A DNA stretch of 64,000 bases from Croceimicrobium sp965279135 (GTDB lineage Bacteria; Bacteroidota; Bacteroidia; Flavobacteriales; Schleiferiaceae). Made by a program: the position numbers and the translations under genes. Each line of letters begins with the position of its first letter. Positions within the stretch are counted from its first letter, which is position 1. Positions 8,136 to 17,219 of the stretch are shown piece by piece. The DNA lies in assembly GCA_965279135.1 (NCBI GenBank), contig OZ257133.1, positions 2,418,001 through 2,482,000 on the forward strand. The letters are read 5' to 3'. The notes under the pieces were generated by a model. That model made no database searches and was not told the DNA's origin. It saw only the letters and a program-made list of their open reading frames with translations.

Positions 8136-10179
8136 TAGGGGCTTGCACAAAAAATGCGGGACCGAAATTATCATCCGGCGCACCATAGGTGTAATACAGT
8201 TCGTCAGTTAGGTTATTTACTTGTAGACTGAGACTATGTTCTTTATAAAAAGTCCAATTCGCCATAAAGTCGAGTATAAATGAACTGGGCACAACCAGGT
8301 TAGGATCATTAGTGAGTTCCATAAATTGTTCACTTAAATACCTTCCGCGAACCCCAAAATTCAGAGTCTTAATAGGACGATAATTCAATTGAAGAGATCC
8401 ATTAAGTTCCGGACTTAAAATCGGACGAATATCCTCATAAACTACATCCTGATTTTCGGGCGCATATTCACTTATCCGCGCATCCAAATAAGCAAATTGG
8501 GTGCTTACTTCGAAGTGATTGAGAAAAGCATAGCTTGCCATCAGTTCCACTCCTCTTCGGAAACTTGACTCTTGATTCAAATAGATCTGGTAAAAGCCTT
8601 CCGGAATGAAGGCGCCGATAGGAGCAATTTCATTTTCGAAAGTCATGTAAAAGAGATTGAAGTCAAGCTTAAAACTAGAAGTCGAAAAACGAGTACCTAG
8701 CTCTAAATCATTTACAAACTCTGGATTCACACTATTCACATCCCTTACTCGCGCCAGGTTACCATTGTTAAGCTGGATTCCTCCTACAATATCGGTTCGA
8801 GTAGGTTCTCGGCCGCTTCTTCCAAATGAAGTATAAACCTGCCAGTTGGATAAAACATCGTAAGTAAACCCGATCTTGGGATTAATAAATAGGAAATCCC
8901 TTCTTGGAATATTAGGCTCCTCACCGAGGAAATCGGCATCACCAAATAAAGACAATTGTACCTGTCGCCCCTGCACATCCACAAAGCTTCTCAATGGTCC
9001 CCAGGCCTTTTCCCATTTCACAAAAGCTGAAACCTCATCCTTTCGGCTTTCATCCTCATAAGGAGGGTCGACATTATCAGGAATAACGTACTCAGTATTG
9101 GTCCTTCTAAAGGTGTAGGCATGAAGCCCAAAAGCAAACTCACCGATACCACTATTCCATTGATAATTAGACAACCATCCTATATGATCATTCTGCAAGG
9201 GATAATTAATAGTAGTAAAATCGGTAGCTGTTGATGAATCTACGAATGTGAAAGGGAAATCACCTCCGGCTCCTCCATAATAGACGGTATTGCTCCAGGT
9301 AGTTTTCTCCCCCAAACGCCAGGTATGCTGCAGCTGGAAAAGATACTGGCTGAAGTCATCAATATCATTTTCTAAAAGAACATTAGTCCGTGGATCTTGC
9401 TCAATCAAATTCAAGGAAACCGGTGTATAGGCTAGATCATTCTTAGAGTTTCCCGCAAAAGCAGTGAATTTTAGGGCATGCTTCTCTCCAAAATATCCCC
9501 CAGAAAAGAATAGAGAGTTAGAGGCAGTGCCTGAATGATCACGAAAACCATCACTCTGCAGGCGACTCATACGAGCATAAAAGGCGGTACGATTCTCCAT
9601 CAAACCGGTATGTACTTCCGCGCTGGCCCTCAATGTGTTAAAAGAACCTCCGGTAAACTGAAGCTCCGCAAATGGATTGGTTTGCAGGAGGGACAATGAT
9701 TCAAAGTTCACCGAGCCGGCATAAGAAGCCACGCCATTTGTGGTGGTCCCCACTCCTCTTTGGATTTGAACGGATTGAATACTATTCCCAAAATCAGTGA
9801 AATTGGAGAAAAACACCCCCTGATCAATCATGTCGTTTAGGGGTACACCGTTTAAGGTAATGTTGATACGGGTTTGGTCAATTCCCCTCAAACGCATCTG
9901 CCCGTAATTTGAGAAATTGGTTCCGGATTCCGAATAAGTAACCAGCGAGGGAGTTAGTCTTTCCAACAAGAAAGCACCATCCTGACCATTAAAATTCTCC
10001 TGAATAGTTTTCAAATTGGCGGTAACCTTAGCAACCGGTGCATTTGTAGATGCACGCACCGCAGAGATACTAATCTCCTCTAAGGTTTCAGATCTTAAAC
10101 TATCCTTTTCCTGAGCCTGTACGAGGGCCGGACTCAAACCCGTTAAAGCAAGAACAAATAGCTGCCTTTTCATAAACAT
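8101..10179 (-). CDS. TonB-dependent receptor under TPP riboswitch, probable thiamine importer
   Basis: 692 residues. The signal peptide ends near ALVQAQ; a TonB box-like stretch LEEISISAVRA follows, then the plug domain (LERLTPSLV, MRLRGIDQTRINITLNGVPLND, QIQRGVGT) and a long barrel ending in LYATLRLVF with a C-terminal Phe. No N-terminal carboxypeptidase-like domain. A TPP riboswitch lies between its promoter and start codon, so it is made when thiamine is short; this matches the known OMR1-type thiamine receptors of Bacteroidota. A start two codons downstream (MKRQLF, 10173) is equally possible. The gene is convergent with, and overlaps, the presumed inner-membrane thiamine uptake operon. 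Confidence 0.88.
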   Translation of the reverse strand: MFMKRQLFVLALTGLSPALVQAQEKDSLRSETLEEISISAVRASTNAPVAKVTANLKTIQENFNGQDGAFLLERLTPSLVTYSESGTNFSNYGQMRLRGIDQTRINITLNGVPLNDMIDQGVFFSNFTDFGNSIQSVQIQRGVGTTTNGVASYAGSVNFESLSLLQTNPFAELQFTGGSFNTLRASAEVHTGLMENRTAFYARMSRLQSDGFRDHSGTASNSLFFSGGYFGEKHALKFTAFAGNSKNDLAYTPVSLNLIEQDPRTNVLLENDIDDFSQYLFQLQHTWRLGEKTTWSNTVYYGGAGGDFPFTFVDSSTATDFTTINYPLQNDHIGWLSNYQWNSGIGEFAFGLHAYTFRRTNTEYVIPDNVDPPYEDESRKDEVSAFVKWEKAWGPLRSFVDVQGRQVQLSLFGDADFLGEEPNIPRRDFLFINPKIGFTYDVLSNWQVYTSFGRSGREPTRTDIVGGIQLNNGNLARVRDVNSVNPEFVNDLELGTRFSTSSFKLDFNLFYMTFENEIAPIGAFIPEGFYQIYLNQESSFRRGVELMASYAFLNHFEVSTQFAYLDARISEYAPENQDVVYEDIRPILSPELNGSLQLNYRPIKTLNFGVRGRYLSEQFMELTNDPNLVVPSSFILDFMANWTFYKEHSLSLQVNNLTDELYYTYGAPDDNFGPAFFVQAPINLYATLRLVF

Positions 10180-10249
10180 TAATTATGAAAAGAAACCGGG
10201 GTATGCTCCTTTGCGATTAATAAATAAAATTAGAAACACCTTAGTGCCT

Positions 10250-10348
10250 CTTCTCCCTACGCCGGCATTACCCGGATCAGGTGCTGACGGAAGAACCGCC
10301 ATGGGTATAATCTCAGCCCTGAAAGCATTCAGGACACCCCGTGAGAAG
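10250..10348 (-). promoter_or_regulatory. TPP riboswitch (THI element)
   Basis: On the minus strand the sequence reads GGGGTG near the 5' side, then GGGCTGAGATTATACCC, and on the 3' side CACCTGATCCGGGTAATG followed by CCGGCGTAGGGA. These are the conserved blocks of the TPP aptamer in the right order. The outer P1 helix is formed by CTTCTC (10348-10343) with GAGAAG (10255-10250). The leader between the aptamer and the start codon has no strong terminator that I can see; a CCCCG at about 10199-10203 can pair with CGGGG at the 5' end of the aptamer and may be part of the switch. Confidence 0.95.
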
Positions 10349-10351
10349 CGG

Positions 10352-10382
10352 CAAAGCTAAGACAAGCTTATTTGATAAACAA
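10352..10382 (-). promoter_or_regulatory. Promoter of the thiamine receptor gene
   Basis: Minus-strand -7 box TAGCTTTG (10359-10352), an exact TAnnTTTG, with TTG (10382-10380) 20 bases upstream. The start of transcription would fall within a few bases of the first P1 helix strand of the riboswitch, so the aptamer is at the very 5' end of the message. Confidence 0.7.
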
Positions 10383-10406
10383 TAGTTTCAATTTGAGGAA
10401 TGATTC

Positions 10407-10414
10407 TAGTTTTG
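10407..10414 (+). promoter_or_regulatory. -7 promoter box of the BtuB-like receptor gene
   Basis: TAGTTTTG fits TAnnTTTG and lies 18 bases before the ATG at 10433. It decides the start: an upstream candidate codon at 10400 would lie before the transcript begins. The -33 element is not clear. Confidence 0.55.
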
Positions 10415-10432
10415 CCGGCTAATTTTTACTCA

Positions 10433-12391
10433 ATGACCAAATACCTTAAACTTGGAATTGCTCTAAGTCTAGCAATTCCATCTTTGGCTCAAACTATGTT
10501 GGATACCGTTGTCGTCTCTGGTGCTAAAGTGGAGCAAAGCTTATTAAACAGTAATCGGAATGTACAGGTAATCACCCAAGCGGAAATAGCAAACGCCCCA
10601 GTAAATTCGGTAGCCGAACTACTTGATTTTGCCATGGGAGTCGATGCCAGACAAAGAGGGATTTTCGGTACTCAAACCGACTTGAGCATCAGAGGAGGGA
10701 CTTTTGAGCAAGTACTTGTTTTACTGAATGGAGTGCGACTAGGAGATCCTCAAACTGGTCATCATCTTATGAATCTCCCGGTAGCCATTCAAGATATTGA
10801 ACGAATTGAAATACTCATGGGGGGCGGCAGCTACATTTTTGGCGCGAACGCCTTTAGTGGGGCGATCAATATTATCACCAAAAAAGTGAAGCAAAACAGC
10901 AGCCGCATATCTATTGAGGCCGGCCAATACAATACCTACCTCACCAATCTCCAACAGAGCTTGAAAGGCGAAAAATGGCAGAGCAATCTCTCTGCTAGCT
11001 TCAATAATTCTGAGGGATTTAAGACCAATACAGATTTCAGGCATCGGAACTTTGCCGGGCAAGCAGTAATGGAAGATGGTGCTCATCGCTATAACCTGCA
11101 AGCCGGGTACACTGATCAAGCATTCGGTGCTCAGGATTTTTATTCTACCACTTACCCTGATCAATTTGAGCACACTCGAACCTTATTTGGCAGTGCCAGT
11201 TGGAAAACTCAAAAAGAAAATCGCAATTGGAATCGCGAAGTCTATTGGCGAAGAAATTGGGATGAGTTCCAACTTTTCAGGGAAAATGGGGATGATTTTT
11301 ACCAATATCAGAATGGTTTATTCATCAGCCCCACCGATACTGCCCCCAGCTGGTACACCCGCCATAACTATCACCGCAGTGATGTAGCCGGCGCAAAAAT
11401 GGATTTTAGCTGGGAGAATGCCTGGGGTACCACGGCCCTATCAGGAGATTTCCGCCATGAACAAGTTCGCAGCAATAATTTGGGAGATAGCCTAAGTGAG
11501 GTTATTGATATTGAAGGAAGTAGGGGATTCTATCACCTGGGAGCAGACCGACAGAATCTATCCCTAGCTGGTCAGCACCTTTTTAGAATAAAACGCTGGT
11601 CCTTCAGCCTTGCCCTTCAAGCAAACTATAATAGTGATTTCGGTCTAGGGTGGTATCCTGCATTTAATACTGGCTATCGTCCGAGCCGGGCGCATAAAAT
11701 CTATGCAAACTTTAATCGCTCCTTCCGATTTCCTTCTTACACTGACCTCTATTACAGCCTCGGTAATGCCCAGGGCAGCATTGACCTTCAGGAAGAGGAA
11801 TCCTTAAACTACGAGGTGGGTTATCGCTTTTTTGGTCAGGGATGGTATGGAAACCTAAGTGCTTTTTACCGCGCTGGTAGAAACATCATTGACTGGACTC
11901 AGGAATGCCAGTCCTGCGACCTTATCGCTAACAATACCTCCAGCGTTAATATGGCAGGACTTGAACTTAGCGTAAGAAAGAACTTTGCTAAGGAAAAGCC
12001 TTCCTTACTCTTTCATTTTGTAGAGTTTGGATACAGCTATATGGAAAGCAATAGCCCCGAACTCGATGACATTTACAATTCGGTTTATGTCTTTGATCAC
12101 CTAAATCACAAGGTGAACTTAAGGGCTAATCAGATCTATAAAAATTGGAGCTTATCCTACCTACTTAGCTATCAAGAAAGAGAGGGAGAATATAGTGATC
12201 CGAATACTGATGAGGCCTTGCCCTATGATCCGGTATTCCTAATCAATCTAAACCTTCAATACCAATGGAAGAGTTTACAGCTTAACGCTCAGGTGCAAAA
12301 CCTCTTAAATCAAAGATATTTTGATCGAGGAAACGTTGAACTTCCAGGTATGTGGGCCCAATTAGGTATAGCCTATACCTTCAATTACTAG
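10433..12391 (+). CDS. TonB-dependent receptor, BtuB-like
   Basis: 652 residues from the chosen ATG, with signal peptide MTKYLKLG...PSLAQ. The plug domain follows directly (NVQVITQAEIAN, SVAELLDFAMGVDARQRG, DLSIRGGTFEQVLVLLNGVRL, IERIEILMGG) and the barrel ends in LGIAYTFNY. The lack of a carboxypeptidase-like domain, the size and the compact plug resemble BtuB/vitamin or metal-chelate receptors. An extracellular loop has a close Cys pair (ECQSCD). No cobalamin riboswitch was recognised upstream, so the substrate is open. The gene is divergent from the thiamine receptor and its stop overlaps the MerR gene by 4 bases. Confidence 0.88.
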   Translation: MTKYLKLGIALSLAIPSLAQTMLDTVVVSGAKVEQSLLNSNRNVQVITQAEIANAPVNSVAELLDFAMGVDARQRGIFGTQTDLSIRGGTFEQVLVLLNGVRLGDPQTGHHLMNLPVAIQDIERIEILMGGGSYIFGANAFSGAINIITKKVKQNSSRISIEAGQYNTYLTNLQQSLKGEKWQSNLSASFNNSEGFKTNTDFRHRNFAGQAVMEDGAHRYNLQAGYTDQAFGAQDFYSTTYPDQFEHTRTLFGSASWKTQKENRNWNREVYWRRNWDEFQLFRENGDDFYQYQNGLFISPTDTAPSWYTRHNYHRSDVAGAKMDFSWENAWGTTALSGDFRHEQVRSNNLGDSLSEVIDIEGSRGFYHLGADRQNLSLAGQHLFRIKRWSFSLALQANYNSDFGLGWYPAFNTGYRPSRAHKIYANFNRSFRFPSYTDLYYSLGNAQGSIDLQEEESLNYEVGYRFFGQGWYGNLSAFYRAGRNIIDWTQECQSCDLIANNTSSVNMAGLELSVRKNFAKEKPSLLFHFVEFGYSYMESNSPELDDIYNSVYVFDHLNHKVNLRANQIYKNWSLSYLLSYQEREGEYSDPNTDEALPYDPVFLINLNLQYQWKSLQLNAQVQNLLNQRYFDRGNVELPGMWAQLGIAYTFNY

Positions 12392-12741
12392 TCCTGTTCC
12401 GAGCTATAATCCAGGTCCTTGCGAATCTCTCCGAGGGCCTGTTTTATCATTTTGAGTTTATCTACTACCTCCGCTAATCGGGCTGTGTCTTCACGATTCT
12501 CCCGCAGTTTGGTTTTAGCTCCCTTCAGCGTAAATCCACGCTCTTTAACCAAGTGGTGGATTAGCTTTAGATTTTGAACGTCGCGGGGAGTAAAGAGGCG
12601 ATTTCCTTTCTTGTTCTTCTTGGGTTTAAGGATGTCGAATTCCTTTTCCCAAAATCGAATTAGCGAAGTATTAGCATCAAACATCGCTGCAACTTCACCG
12701 ATGCTGTAATAACGTTTTTCATCATCCAACGCCTCGTCCAT
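12388..12741 (-). CDS. MerR family transcriptional regulator
   Basis: 117 residues with a winged helix-turn-helix of the MerR type: YYSIGEVAAMFDANTSLIRFWEKEF, then the wing NKKGNRLFTPRDVQNLKLI, then HHLVKERGFTLKGAKTKL. After about residue 85 there is only a short coiled-coil helix and no ligand-binding domain, as in the small MerR proteins found next to a LytM peptidase in Bacteroidota. The start overlaps the stop of the upstream M23 peptidase gene by 1 base, so they are cotranscribed. Its ligand and targets are unknown. Confidence 0.9.
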   Translation of the reverse strand: MDEALDDEKRYYSIGEVAAMFDANTSLIRFWEKEFDILKPKKNKKGNRLFTPRDVQNLKLIHHLVKERGFTLKGAKTKLRENREDTARLAEVVDKLKMIKQALGEIRKDLDYSSEQD

Positions 12742-13712
12742 TAGTCGAAGGATTGATTAGCCTGACTGGCCATTTCAATTAGGGTATTGAACTCTTCAGC
12801 AGTTAGTTCACCGTAGTAGAAGTTCACTGGATTTAATCGTTCACCATTTAGATGTACTTCATAGTGAAGATGCGGTCCGCGCGAACGACCGGTGTTCCCT
12901 ACATAGCCAATTAGATCACCACGCTTAACCTTTTGACCAACTTTTACATTGTAATCATTGAGGTGCGCATAAATAGTGAGATAACCGTATCCATGGTCAA
13001 TCCTAATATGCCTACCAAAACCGCTTGCCTTACTATCAGCACGAGTTACCTTGCCATCACCAGTAGCATAAACCGGTGTTCCGGTTTTAGCGGAAAAATC
13101 CATCCCATGATGAAACTTCCTGGTTTTAGTAAATGGATCTGTACGCCACCCGTAACCAGAAGCCATACGCTTTAAATCTTCATTTGCCACCGGCTGTATC
13201 GCGGGAATGCTTTCCAGAAATTCCGACTTATCCTTGGCGAGATCCACAATCTCATCAAAGGATTTACTCTGCACGTATACTTGCTTGGTTAGCCTATCCA
13301 AACGAGCGGCAGTTCGACGGATCAGTTCAGAATTCTCATATCCATCATATTTTTGATAGCGATTTGCCCCACCAAAACCAGCCTCACGAACTGAATTCGG
13401 AATCGGCTTAGCTTCAAGAATAACTCGGTAAATGCTATTATCTCTTTCTTGAAGATCTTGAACCACGTCGGTCACCTGATCTAATCGATCATCTATAAGC
13501 GCATATTGGATTTCCATATTCTCCAATTCGCGGCGTAACCTCTTCTCTTTAGGAGAGTCAATAAAGCTATCTGCTACCATGTAAAGAATTACACTGGTAA
13601 GCACGATAGAACCTATATAAAGTAAACTCCTGCGTAGGCGATAGGCAGGGGTCTTCTCAATTTTGCGGTATGAAAGCGTTTTAGGGTCGTAATAATACTT
13701 GACCTTCGCCAT
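12741..13712 (-). CDS. M23 family (LytM) peptidase, membrane anchored
   Basis: 323 residues from the ATG giving MAKVKYYYDPKTLSYR, the usual start of these Bacteroidota proteins; a longer frame upstream adds nothing conserved. One membrane helix follows (SLLYIGSIVLTSVILYMV), then a coiled coil (ELENMEIQYALIDDRLDQV) and a C-terminal LytM domain with zinc ligands in HHGMD and HLHYEVH. It should cut peptidoglycan cross-links, or be a regulator of amidases, in the periplasm at the inner membrane face. It shares a divergent control region with alaS and is cotranscribed with the MerR gene. Confidence 0.93.
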   Translation of the reverse strand: MAKVKYYYDPKTLSYRKIEKTPAYRLRRSLLYIGSIVLTSVILYMVADSFIDSPKEKRLRRELENMEIQYALIDDRLDQVTDVVQDLQERDNSIYRVILEAKPIPNSVREAGFGGANRYQKYDGYENSELIRRTAARLDRLTKQVYVQSKSFDEIVDLAKDKSEFLESIPAIQPVANEDLKRMASGYGWRTDPFTKTRKFHHGMDFSAKTGTPVYATGDGKVTRADSKASGFGRHIRIDHGYGYLTIYAHLNDYNVKVGQKVKRGDLIGYVGNTGRSRGPHLHYEVHLNGERLNPVNFYYGELTAEEFNTLIEMASQANQSFD

Positions 13713-13740
13713 AATCCTTAATTTTGGCCTCTGTTGAGTA

Positions 13741-13805
13741 TTGCAATTTACTGTAAACTGCAATCCCGACGCAAAATTGCAATTTATCTAATAAACACAC
13801 TTTTG
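13741..13805. promoter_or_regulatory. Divergent alaS / M23 control region with direct repeat
   Basis: For alaS, CACTTTTG (13798-13805) is a one-base variant of TAnnTTTG with TTG (13777-13779) 18 bases upstream. The 10-mer TTGCAATTTA occurs twice, at 13741-13750 and 13777-13786, 36 bases apart, each beginning with the palindrome TTGCAA. The second copy carries the -33 TTG of alaS. The repeat may be an operator or simply AT-rich promoter sequence. Confidence 0.5.
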
Positions 13806-13815
13806 TGTAATTCCT

Positions 13816-16440
13816 ATGGCTTCAAACAGGTCCTGGACCGCGCAAGCGATTCGACAGCAGTTTCTTGATTTCTTTAAGCAAAAAGAGCATGAAATCGTGG
13901 CCTCGGCACCACTGGTAATAAAAGGTGATCCGACCTTAATGTTCACCAACGCTGGGATGAATCAATTCAAAGATGCATTCCTTGGAAACGTAGAGCCAGT
14001 AAATCCGAGGGTTACAGATACCCAAAAGTGTTTAAGAGTTAGCGGTAAACACAATGACTTGGAGGAGGTAGGACATGACACCTATCACCATACCATGTTT
14101 GAAATGCTCGGAAATTGGAGCTTTGGTAACTACTTTAAAGCTGAGGCGATTGCCTGGGCCTGGGAATTACTGACGGAAGTTTATGGCTTAGAAAAAGACC
14201 GACTTTACGTTACGGTCTTTGAAGGTGATAGCAAAGAATCTCTGGAAAGAGATCAGGAAGCCGCTAGTGAATGGAAGAAGTACATTGCTGCTGACCGCAT
14301 TCTCGATGGCAGTAAAAAGGACAACTTCTGGGAAATGGGAGCCACCGGACCTTGTGGTCCTTGCTCTGAAATTCATATTGACCTGCGCTCTGAGGTGGAA
14401 CGCAAGGAAGTGGACGGAGCCAGTCTGGTAAACATGGATCATCCTCAGGTGGTCGAGGTATGGAACCTGGTGTTTATGGAATTTAACCGCATGGCGGATG
14501 GAGGTCTTAAGGCGCTACCAGCCAAGCACGTTGATACCGGTATGGGCTTTGAGCGTTTATGCATGGCTCTACAAGACAAAAAGTCCAACTACGATACCGA
14601 TGTTTTTCAGCCACTAATCCAAAACCTTAGTCAGCAATCCGGGATCGACTACGGTAAATCGGAAAAAACGGATATCGCTCTTCGCGTAATTGCTGATCAT
14701 GTTAGGGCAGTTGCTTTCGCTATTGCTGATGGCCAACTACCATCTAATAATGGAGCTGGATATGTAATACGGCGCATCCTTCGCCGAGCTATTCGCTATG
14801 GTTTTAGTTACCTGGATTTGAAACAGGCTTTCATTCACAAACTCATTCCGATTCTCTCTGATCAGATGGGACCATTCTTCCCTGAGATTATGGATCAAAA
14901 GGAATTAGTGGAAAAAGTAATTCTGGAAGAGGAACAATCCTTTTTAAGAACTCTTGAACAGGGTCTAAATAGATTGGATCAAATTGTAAAGGAAAATAAG
15001 GGAAGCTCTATTGATGGAGCAAAGGTCTTTGAGCTTTATGACACCTTTGGCTTTCCACCTGATCTCACCGCCTTAATACTAAAAGAAAAGGGTAAAAGCT
15101 TTGATCAAAGTGCCTATGAGGCCGAAATGAAGAAGCAAAAAGAACGGGCCCGATCAGCGACAAAGGTAGATACCGGAGACTGGGTAGTCTTGGAGGAAGA
15201 TGACCACGAAGAGTTTATTGGATATGATAAGCTTGAGGCTAAGGTCCGTATTACACGCTATCGGAAAGTAAAAGCCAAGAATAAAGAGCTCTATCAAATT
15301 GTATTAAACCTCACCCCATTTTACCCTGAAGGAGGAGGTCAGGTTGGAGATACCGGTAAACTCATTTCTGATCATGAAGAGGTCAAAATCTTCGACACCA
15401 AAAAAGAACATGGGCTAATCATCCATTTTAGCGAGCATTTACCAAATAATCCGAAAGCTAATTTCCGAGCTGTTGTAGATGGTAAGCGACAAAAAACCAC
15501 CAGCTTAAATCATACTGCTACGCACCTTCTACACCAAGCCCTGCGCGAGGTTTTAGGCTCACATGTTGAACAAAAAGGCTCACTGGTACATCCGGATTAT
15601 TTACGATTTGATTTCAGCCATTTCAGTAAAGTAGAAGAATCTGAATTAGAGCAAATTGAAACTTTGGTAAATGAGCGAATCCGCGCCAATTTCCCTCTCG
15701 AAGAGTACCGCAGTATCCCGATTGAAGACGCTCAGGAAATGGGCGCCATGATGCTCTTTGGAGAAAAATATGGGGATACCGTTAGGGCAATAAAATTCGG
15801 AGAAAGCATTGAACTGTGTGGAGGAATTCATGTACAAGCTAGCGGTGAAATAGGTCTCTTTGCCATTAGTTCCGAGGGAGCGGTAGCAGCTGGCATTCGT
15901 AGAATTGAGGCCCTTACAGGAAATAGTGCCAGAGAATATCTCCGAAACAAAGCTGGCTTGCTTCACAGCATCCAACTGGAGTTGAAGAATCCCAAGGATC
16001 CTTTGGGAGGACTGCAAAAACTTAAGGAAGAAAACGCACAGCTAAGAAAAGAGATCGAATCCTTTAAACAGGCCCAGGCGGCTCAAGAACGAAAATCCTG
16101 GGAATCATCAATCCTGAAAGAAAAGGATTTTGATCTACTGGTGCTCGAAAGCCGAATGGATTCAAAAAGCATTAAAGACAGCCTGTTTCAATTAAAATCT
16201 ACTCACCCGAGATTGGTAGCTGTAATAGCCGTTAAGAATGGAGAAAAAGCGAATATCGCGGTGGCCTTAGGCGATGAAATTCTCAACGAAAAAGACTGGA
16301 AAGCCGGAAACCTAGTTAAGACCTTAGCAGCCGAAATTGGCGGAGGTGGTGGCGGTCAACCCGGCTTCGCAATGGCGGGAGGTAGTAAGCCCGAAGGAAT
16401 CGATAACGCATTGAAAAAAGCAAAAGAAATCTTACAATGA
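13816..16440 (+). CDS. alaS: Alanine--tRNA ligase
   Basis: 874 residues, the normal length. The class II catalytic core is at the N-terminus (FFKQKEHEIVASAPLV, FTNAGMNQFKD, RVSGKHNDLEEVG, FEMLGNWSFG). The editing domain carries the zinc motif HTATHLLH and ELCGGIHV, and the C-terminal C-Ala/DHHA1 part ends with the Gly-rich GGGGGGQPGFAMAGG. It charges tRNA-Ala in the cytosol and edits mischarged Ser and Gly. The following beta-barrel gene begins within its stop (ATGA overlap). Confidence 0.98.
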   Translation: MASNRSWTAQAIRQQFLDFFKQKEHEIVASAPLVIKGDPTLMFTNAGMNQFKDAFLGNVEPVNPRVTDTQKCLRVSGKHNDLEEVGHDTYHHTMFEMLGNWSFGNYFKAEAIAWAWELLTEVYGLEKDRLYVTVFEGDSKESLERDQEAASEWKKYIAADRILDGSKKDNFWEMGATGPCGPCSEIHIDLRSEVERKEVDGASLVNMDHPQVVEVWNLVFMEFNRMADGGLKALPAKHVDTGMGFERLCMALQDKKSNYDTDVFQPLIQNLSQQSGIDYGKSEKTDIALRVIADHVRAVAFAIADGQLPSNNGAGYVIRRILRRAIRYGFSYLDLKQAFIHKLIPILSDQMGPFFPEIMDQKELVEKVILEEEQSFLRTLEQGLNRLDQIVKENKGSSIDGAKVFELYDTFGFPPDLTALILKEKGKSFDQSAYEAEMKKQKERARSATKVDTGDWVVLEEDDHEEFIGYDKLEAKVRITRYRKVKAKNKELYQIVLNLTPFYPEGGGQVGDTGKLISDHEEVKIFDTKKEHGLIIHFSEHLPNNPKANFRAVVDGKRQKTTSLNHTATHLLHQALREVLGSHVEQKGSLVHPDYLRFDFSHFSKVEESELEQIETLVNERIRANFPLEEYRSIPIEDAQEMGAMMLFGEKYGDTVRAIKFGESIELCGGIHVQASGEIGLFAISSEGAVAAGIRRIEALTGNSAREYLRNKAGLLHSIQLELKNPKDPLGGLQKLKEENAQLRKEIESFKQAQAAQERKSWESSILKEKDFDLLVLESRMDSKSIKDSLFQLKSTHPRLVAVIAVKNGEKANIAVALGDEILNEKDWKAGNLVKTLAAEIGGGGGGQPGFAMAGGSKPEGIDNALKKAKEILQ

Positions 16441-17186
16441 TCATCCGAAAAGTTCTCAGCATCGCCCTGCTCCTGGTTAGCACTGCCTTATTGGCTCAAC
16501 CAGATGATGATATAGTGTATTACACGGATTCCGATGTAAACAATTCGAAGTTCAACCTTGCTTTGAATCTCAACCCCTACTATACAGACATGCGTCTGAT
16601 AAACAATGATGCGAGTAATAGTCTCTTTGACACTTATTCTGAAGAATTTGAAGCCAGTGGTACTTTCAAATTGGATTATGGAATAGACCTGTTTTACGAG
16701 ATCGGTCCCTCCTTCCACTTAGGAATTGGTATTGTTAGAGCTCATGGGGGTTACACCTGGCGCGACGTGGTTTTGGATACCCTGAACCCTACTCTTCTGG
16801 CGGATAACGAGGTGGATATTACCATGTTCTCCATCCCAATCAAAGTGAACTTCACTACGCGTATCTCTGATGTATTTAGCCTCGAAGTGGTACCAATGGT
16901 AGAGCTCAATTTCATCGATCAATACAATGGACGAATAAGCTATAATGGCTTAGTAGGCGCTCCTGCAGATTCCAGCTTCAATCTCAATAATGACCTTCGT
17001 GATTTAAACTGGTCAGTAGGAATCGCTTTAGGAGGGACTTATTGGTTTAACAACGAATTTGGCGTTTTTATGCGCGGCTCCGTACGTTACTTGCTCAACG
17101 ATATAGTTGACCCTTCAGATTTTAACTGGCCAAGGGAAACGCTATTAAACTTTGGTTTAAATACCGGAGTAAGGATTAAGTTTTAA
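16437..17186 (+). CDS. Outer membrane beta-barrel protein
   Basis: 249 residues with a clear signal peptide (IIRKVLSIALLLVSTALLAQ). The rest is a run of amphipathic strands with aromatic girdle residues (FYEIGPSFHLGIGIVRAHG, FSLEVVPMVELNFID, VGIALGGTYWF) and ends TGVRIKF. This is the small 8-10 strand barrel pattern of PorT/OmpW-like proteins in Bacteroidota. It overlaps alaS by 4 bases and may be coupled to it only by genome compaction. No specific function can be assigned. Confidence 0.75.
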   Translation: MIIRKVLSIALLLVSTALLAQPDDDIVYYTDSDVNNSKFNLALNLNPYYTDMRLINNDASNSLFDTYSEEFEASGTFKLDYGIDLFYEIGPSFHLGIGIVRAHGGYTWRDVVLDTLNPTLLADNEVDITMFSIPIKVNFTTRISDVFSLEVVPMVELNFIDQYNGRISYNGLVGAPADSSFNLNNDLRDLNWSVGIALGGTYWFNNEFGVFMRGSVRYLLNDIVDPSDFNWPRETLLNFGLNTGVRIKF

Positions 17187-17219
17187 GTAGGCCCCAAAGC
17201 AAGAATAGCTACCCTACTT
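17185..17219. terminator. Weak inverted repeat between convergent genes
   Basis: AAGTAGG (17185-17191) and CCTACTT (17213-17219) form a 7-bp stem with a 21-base loop, placed exactly where two convergent genes end, and reaching into both stop regions. It has no strong T tract, so bidirectional termination is only a suggestion. Confidence 0.3.

Noticed and set aside
10350..10432. Cobalamin riboswitch upstream of the BtuB-like receptor
   Set aside because: No cobalamin-box or other aptamer blocks were found; the gap is short and holds two promoters.
15646..16017. Open frame of 123 codons antisense to alaS
   Set aside because: Mirror of a conserved coding region; no start context or domain.
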